From positions 266,268 to 330,267 of the forward strand of contig NZ_LR131147.1 of the NCBI RefSeq assembly GCF_900626285.1: a stretch of 64,000 nucleotides of DNA. Reading direction: 5' to 3'. This DNA is from Intestinimonas massiliensis (ex Afouda et al. 2020). Its GTDB lineage: Bacteria; Bacillota; Clostridia; Oscillospirales; Oscillospiraceae. A program made the translations under genes and the position numbers. Shown piece by piece: positions 60,715-64,000 of this stretch. The notes beneath the pieces were generated by a model. That model had not been told where the DNA came from, did no database searches, and saw only the letters and a list, made by a program, of their open reading frames with translations. Numbering within the stretch: the stretch's first letter is position 1; every line of letters starts with the position of its first letter.

Positions 60715-60765
60715 AGAAAGGAGTGGCTGCAACATGAGATACAGCCTGTATGGGAGGTGAAGTGA

Positions 60766-61611
60766 TTGGGCAGTGGAAACTGGATCGTAGACAATCTGAA
60801 TTCCGCCCTGCAGACCTGGAACGACAAACTCGCAGAGATCTGGACCCTGATCAGCACGACCCCAGAGGACTTCAAAGGCGGCGGGATCTGGAACGTGATC
60901 GTCAGTATCAACGGGGCGCTGCAAGCCATTGGCTATGCGCTGTTAGTGCTGTTTTTTGTGATGGGCGTAATCAAGACCTGCGGCAGCTTTACCGAGATCA
61001 AGCGCCCGGAGGTGGCCTTCAAGTGCTTTATCCGCTTTGTGCTGGCACAGGCGGCAGTGACCTATGGCATGGAACTAATGAACGCCCTGTTCCAAGTGGC
61101 CCAGGGGGCAATATCCACCATCATGGACGCATCCGGCATGACTGCCATGTCACCCACCACACTGCCGGAAGAACTCATTACCGCCATTGAAAGCGTGGGG
61201 CTGTTGGAGTCCATCCCCCTTTGGGCGGTGACTCTGCTGGGCTCCCTGTTTATCTGGGTCCTGTCCCTCGTTATGATCCTGACCGTTTACTCCCGCTTTT
61301 TCAAGCTCTACATGGCCACCGCCATCGCGCCTATCCCCCTGGCCAGTTTCGCGGGACAGCCCTCCAGCAGCATTGGCGTCGCTTTCCTCAAAAGCTATGC
61401 CGCCATCTGCCTGGAGGGCTGTATCATTGTGTTGGCCTGCGTCATTTTTTCGCAGTTTGCCTCCGCTCCGCCCGCTGTGGGCGACGCTTCCACAGCACCG
61501 GCCACACTGGTCTGGAACTACATTGGCGAGTTGATCTTCAATATGCTGGTGCTGGTTGGTTCCATCAAGATGAGCGACCGGATCATCCGGGAATTGATGG
61601 GGCTTGGTTAA
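60766..61611 (+). CDS. TrbL/VirB6-like conjugation membrane protein
   Basis: A 281-residue polytopic membrane protein with about six helices (for example LQAIGYALLVLFFVMGVI, AVTLLGSLFIWVLSLVMILTV, LEGCIIVLACVIFSQF). It forms the inner channel of the mating pore. TTG 60766 follows GGGAGGTGA. It converges with a minus-strand gene at its stop. Confidence 0.85.
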   Translation: MGSGNWIVDNLNSALQTWNDKLAEIWTLISTTPEDFKGGGIWNVIVSINGALQAIGYALLVLFFVMGVIKTCGSFTEIKRPEVAFKCFIRFVLAQAAVTYGMELMNALFQVAQGAISTIMDASGMTAMSPTTLPEELITAIESVGLLESIPLWAVTLLGSLFIWVLSLVMILTVYSRFFKLYMATAIAPIPLASFAGQPSSSIGVAFLKSYAAICLEGCIIVLACVIFSQFASAPPAVGDASTAPATLVWNYIGELIFNMLVLVGSIKMSDRIIRELMGLG

Positions 61612-61970
61612 TCATCGTCAAACAGGTCGTCCACCCGGATCTTATATCCGCCATCCGCTTCTGGTTCCCCGTACATTTGGGCCTCCCGCATCCGGTTGAG
61701 CACGATGAGTTCCAGCATCTTGTCCTCTCTCCTCCGGAGCAGGATGTCCTGGACCTTCCGAACCAGGGAGACCACCCAGGACAGGACTACCACCGCCAGC
61801 AGCGCATACCAGATGACGTTGGCCAGCGTTTGATTGGCATAGTACCATTCATGAAAAATGGTGGGAACGATCAGCGCATAAACCAGTGGGATGGTCAGGC
61901 GAAACACCGCTGCCAGGCGGAACACAATGGAGAGCAAAATCATTACGCTCCCGAGCATCAGATATGCCAT
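61608..61970 (-). CDS. minus-strand small membrane protein in the transfer operon
   Basis: A 120-residue protein: three hydrophobic segments (MAYLMLGSVMILLSIVFRL, LVYALIVPTIF, IWYALLAVVVLSWVVSLV), then a charged cytoplasmic end. ATG 61970 follows GAAGGGAG. It is opposite to the transfer genes and overlaps the trbL stop by 4 nt. Function unknown; an internal regulator or exclusion role is a guess. Confidence 0.6.
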   Translation of the reverse strand: MAYLMLGSVMILLSIVFRLAAVFRLTIPLVYALIVPTIFHEWYYANQTLANVIWYALLAVVVLSWVVSLVRKVQDILLRRREDKMLELIVLNRMREAQMYGEPEADGGYKIRVDDLFDDD

Positions 61971-62072
61971 ACGCTCAACTCCCTTCCTAAGTTGAGCAAA
62001 TGGTACCATAGCCGGACAGGCTTTGCAACGGTCTGTCCATGAAAACCAAACAGAAATGCAGGAGGTGATACC

Positions 62073-62426
62073 TTGGAGGTACGCATCAATAAAGAGGTGC
62101 GGAATTACCAGGAAAGTCTTTTTTTCGGCCTGTCCCTGCGGCAATTTTTGTTTGCCCTGCTGGCCGTTCTGGTGGCGCTGGCCGTGTACTTTTGCCTGCA
62201 CCCGGTGCTTGGAACAGGCGAGATCGGATGGGTGTGCATCCTGGCCGCGTTTCCATTCGCCCTGGGTGGTTTTTTCACCTATAACGGCATGACGCTGGAA
62301 CGCTTTCTCATGGCGTATATCCGCTCGGAATTTTTCATGCCCAAACGTCTCTTGTTCCGTTCAAATGATCTCTATGTCCAACTCATGGAACATTCATCGA
62401 TAAAGGAGGCCATTCGACTTGATTAA
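62073..62426 (+). CDS. prgI: PrgI family conjugation protein
   Basis: A 117-residue protein with two adjacent membrane helices (LRQFLFALLAVLVALAVYF, IGWVCILAAFPFALGGFF), after an N-terminal RINKEVRNYQESLFFGLS. PrgI proteins partner VirB4 in Gram-positive T4SS. TTG 62073 follows GGAGGTG. It overlaps the VirB4 start. Confidence 0.85.
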   Translation: MEVRINKEVRNYQESLFFGLSLRQFLFALLAVLVALAVYFCLHPVLGTGEIGWVCILAAFPFALGGFFTYNGMTLERFLMAYIRSEFFMPKRLLFRSNDLYVQLMEHSSIKEAIRLD

Positions 62427-64000
62427 GACCCTTCAAAACACATTGAAGCAGGACAAGGAGCACCTTACGGTGCCGAAGTCCGTTCAGGACACCATCCCCA
62501 TCCGCCGGATCTGGCCGGATGGGCTTTTCCAGTTCGGAGGGAAATTCTCGAAAACCATCCGCTTTTCCGACATCAATTACGCCATCGCTTCCAAAGAGGA
62601 CAAGACCTCCATGTTCCTGGGCTACTCGGAACTGCTCAACGCCCTGGACACCGGCTCCACCACCAAGATCACCATCAACAACAAGCGGCTCAACCGCCGC
62701 AATTTTGAGCAGGAGATCCTGATCCCGCCCCAGGGGGATCATCTGGACGGGGGGCGCTCCGAGTACAACGCTATGCTGCTGGACAAGGTCACCGACTCCT
62801 CCAACAGCATGGTGCAGGAGCGATATGTCACCGTCTCCACCCATAAGAAAACGCCCGAGGAGGCCCGGACCTTCTTCGACCGGGTCATGAATGATGTGAC
62901 CACCCGGCTCAATCACCTGGATTCCCACTGTGAGGAACTGGACGCGGTGGAGCGGCTGCGTGTGCTCCATGATTTTTACCGGGTGGGCGAGGAGTCCCGG
63001 TTCCATATCGATCTGCGGGAGTGCATGAAAACAGGCCGTTCCTTTAAGGACGCCATCTGCCCGGACAGTATGGAGTTTCGGAAGGACCACTTCATCCTGG
63101 GCGACAAATATGGCCGGGCCATGTTCCTCAAGGAGTATGCCAGCTACATCAAGGACTCCATGATCAACGAACTCACCAGCCTGAACCGCACCATGATGCT
63201 GTCCATCGACGTGATCCCCGTCCCCACCGATGAGGCTGTGCGGGAGATGCAGAACCGCCTGCTGGGGGTGGAGACCAACGTCACCAACTGGCAGCGGCGG
63301 CAGAACAGCAACAACAACTTCTCCGCGGTGGTGCCCTACGACCTGGAGCAGCAGCGGAAAGAGACGCGGGAAATGCTGGATGATCTAACCACACGGGATC
63401 AGAGGATGATGTTCGCCGTGGTGACTCTGGTGCATCTGGCCGACAGCAAGGAGGAGCTGGACAGCGACACAGAGACCCTCCAGTCCATCGCACGCAAGCA
63501 TTTGTGTCAGCTGACCACTCTGAACTGGCAGCAGGACGCGGGCCTTGTCACCGCCCTCCCCTTGGGTCTGCGGCGGATCGACGCCCTGCGCACCCTTACC
63601 ACCGAGGCCCTGGCCGTCCTCATGCCCTTCAAAGCCCAGGAGATCCGGGACCGGGGCGGCATCTACTACGGCCAGAATGTCATCAGTAAAAATCTCATCA
63701 TTGCCGATCGCAAGCAGCTCCTCAACGGCAACGGATTTGTTCTGGGCGTGTCTGGCTCCGGCAAATCCTTTACCGCAAAACGGGAGATTACCGCCCTGGC
63801 CCTCTCTACCCAGGATGACATCCTGATCATTGATCCGGAGTCGGAATATCGGCCCCTAGTGGAAGGGCTGGGCGGCGAGGTGGTGGAGATCTCCGCCACC
63901 TCCAGCAACCACATCAACGCCATGGACATGGAGCAGGGCTACGGCGAGGGTGAAAACCCCGTGGTGCTGAAATCGGAGTTCCTGCTTTCTCTCTGTGAGC
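62419..64000 (+). CDS. virB4: VirB4-type conjugation ATPase, 3' part off the window
   Basis: The T4SS motor ATPase that energises pilus and DNA transfer. TTG 62419 follows AAAGGAGG and overlaps the prgI stop. 527 codons are visible: N-terminal FSDINYAIASKEDKTSMF region, then Walker A GVSGSGKSFTAKR (about 443-455) and Walker B ILIIDPESEYRPL. No stop occurs before 64000; expected full length is about 780-800 residues. Confidence 0.92.
   Translation, partial: MIKTLQNTLKQDKEHLTVPKSVQDTIPIRRIWPDGLFQFGGKFSKTIRFSDINYAIASKEDKTSMFLGYSELLNALDTGSTTKITINNKRLNRRNFEQEILIPPQGDHLDGGRSEYNAMLLDKVTDSSNSMVQERYVTVSTHKKTPEEARTFFDRVMNDVTTRLNHLDSHCEELDAVERLRVLHDFYRVGEESRFHIDLRECMKTGRSFKDAICPDSMEFRKDHFILGDKYGRAMFLKEYASYIKDSMINELTSLNRTMMLSIDVIPVPTDEAVREMQNRLLGVETNVTNWQRRQNSNNNFSAVVPYDLEQQRKETREMLDDLTTRDQRMMFAVVTLVHLADSKEELDSDTETLQSIARKHLCQLTTLNWQQDAGLVTALPLGLRRIDALRTLTTEALAVLMPFKAQEIRDRGGIYYGQNVISKNLIIADRKQLLNGNGFVLGVSGSGKSFTAKREITALALSTQDDILIIDPESEYRPLVEGLGGEVVEISATSSNHINAMDMEQGYGEGENPVVLKSEFLLSLCE

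Larger units (their letters stand above)
20813..64000. mobile_element. Tn1549-like ICE, partial, interrupted by IME2
   Basis: The plus-strand gene order (RHH protein, TOPRIM protein, sortase/pilin, SSB, ParB, ParM/ParR, cargo, oriT, MobC, relaxase, PcfB, VirD4, Maff2, TrbL, PrgI, VirB4) is that of Tn1549/CTn-type clostridial conjugative elements. The remaining mating-pore genes and any integrase lie beyond 64000. The left end is inferred from the tRNA fragment and the first plus-strand gene. Confidence 0.85.

Noticed and set aside
60664..60760. Two tiny frames (16 and 8 codons) between the Maff2 and TrbL genes
   Set aside because: They overlap a hairpin, are too short to judge and show no conserved feature.

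Overview
The window is a mobile-element-dense stretch of a fairly GC-rich, low-GC-phylum-style (Firmicutes/Clostridia) genome. Strong AGGAGG ribosome sites, frequent TTG starts, Tn1549-like conjugation genes, TnpV/TnpW, Maff2 and PcfB families all point to a gut Oscillospiraceae-type clostridium. Species cannot be fixed from the sequence alone. No rRNA, intact tRNA or CRISPR array was seen.

Bases 1-20809 form an accessory island, nearly all on the minus strand. From the left it holds a 5'-truncated GmrSD-like gene, then a small integrative mobilizable element (IME1, about 1708-7560). IME1 has a Tn916-type integrase, an excisionase, a MobP3-like relaxase with Sel1 repeats, an oriT with an RP4-type nick sequence, and a sigma-like gene behind a promoter carrying a LexA-type box. 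Next is a five-gene operon, Fic - HsdM - HsdS - unknown - HsdR, behind a promoter framed by palindromes. A run of small immunity-like or unknown genes follows (15345-18173). The island closes with a two-recombinase module and a 45-bp 3' fragment of a tRNA-Pro gene (20765-20809), the expected scar of integration at a tRNA.

Bases about 21 kb to the end, on the plus strand, are most of a conjugative element (ICE) that runs off the right edge. Its order is: ribbon-helix-helix protein, TOPRIM primase-like protein, surface protein, sortase, a broken pilin/adhesin, SSB, ParB, ParM/ParR, and a long tightly overlapped cargo operon (cytosine methyltransferase, amidoligase, gamma-glutamylcyclotransferase, SAM synthetase, PP-loop enzyme, beta-helix protein, DUF4406, adenine/cytosine N-methylase). 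The transfer module follows: oriT region, MobC, relaxase, PcfB, VirD4, Maff2/VirB2, TrbL/VirB6, PrgI, VirB4.

The ICE coupling-protein gene virD4 is split by a second mobilizable element (IME2, about 43802-59522, 15.7 kb). IME2 has a large serine recombinase, TnpV, an AT-rich lantibiotic-response-like two-component/ABC cargo, three tandem sigma-like paralogues, a MobQ-type relaxase with a recognisable IncQ-type nick sequence, a toxin-antitoxin pair, replication genes and TnpW. The split halves of virD4 rejoin exactly in frame across a shared CGGG. Three mobilization systems with three relaxase types thus lie within 64 kb, and the inserted IME should cripple the coupling protein of its own host ICE.
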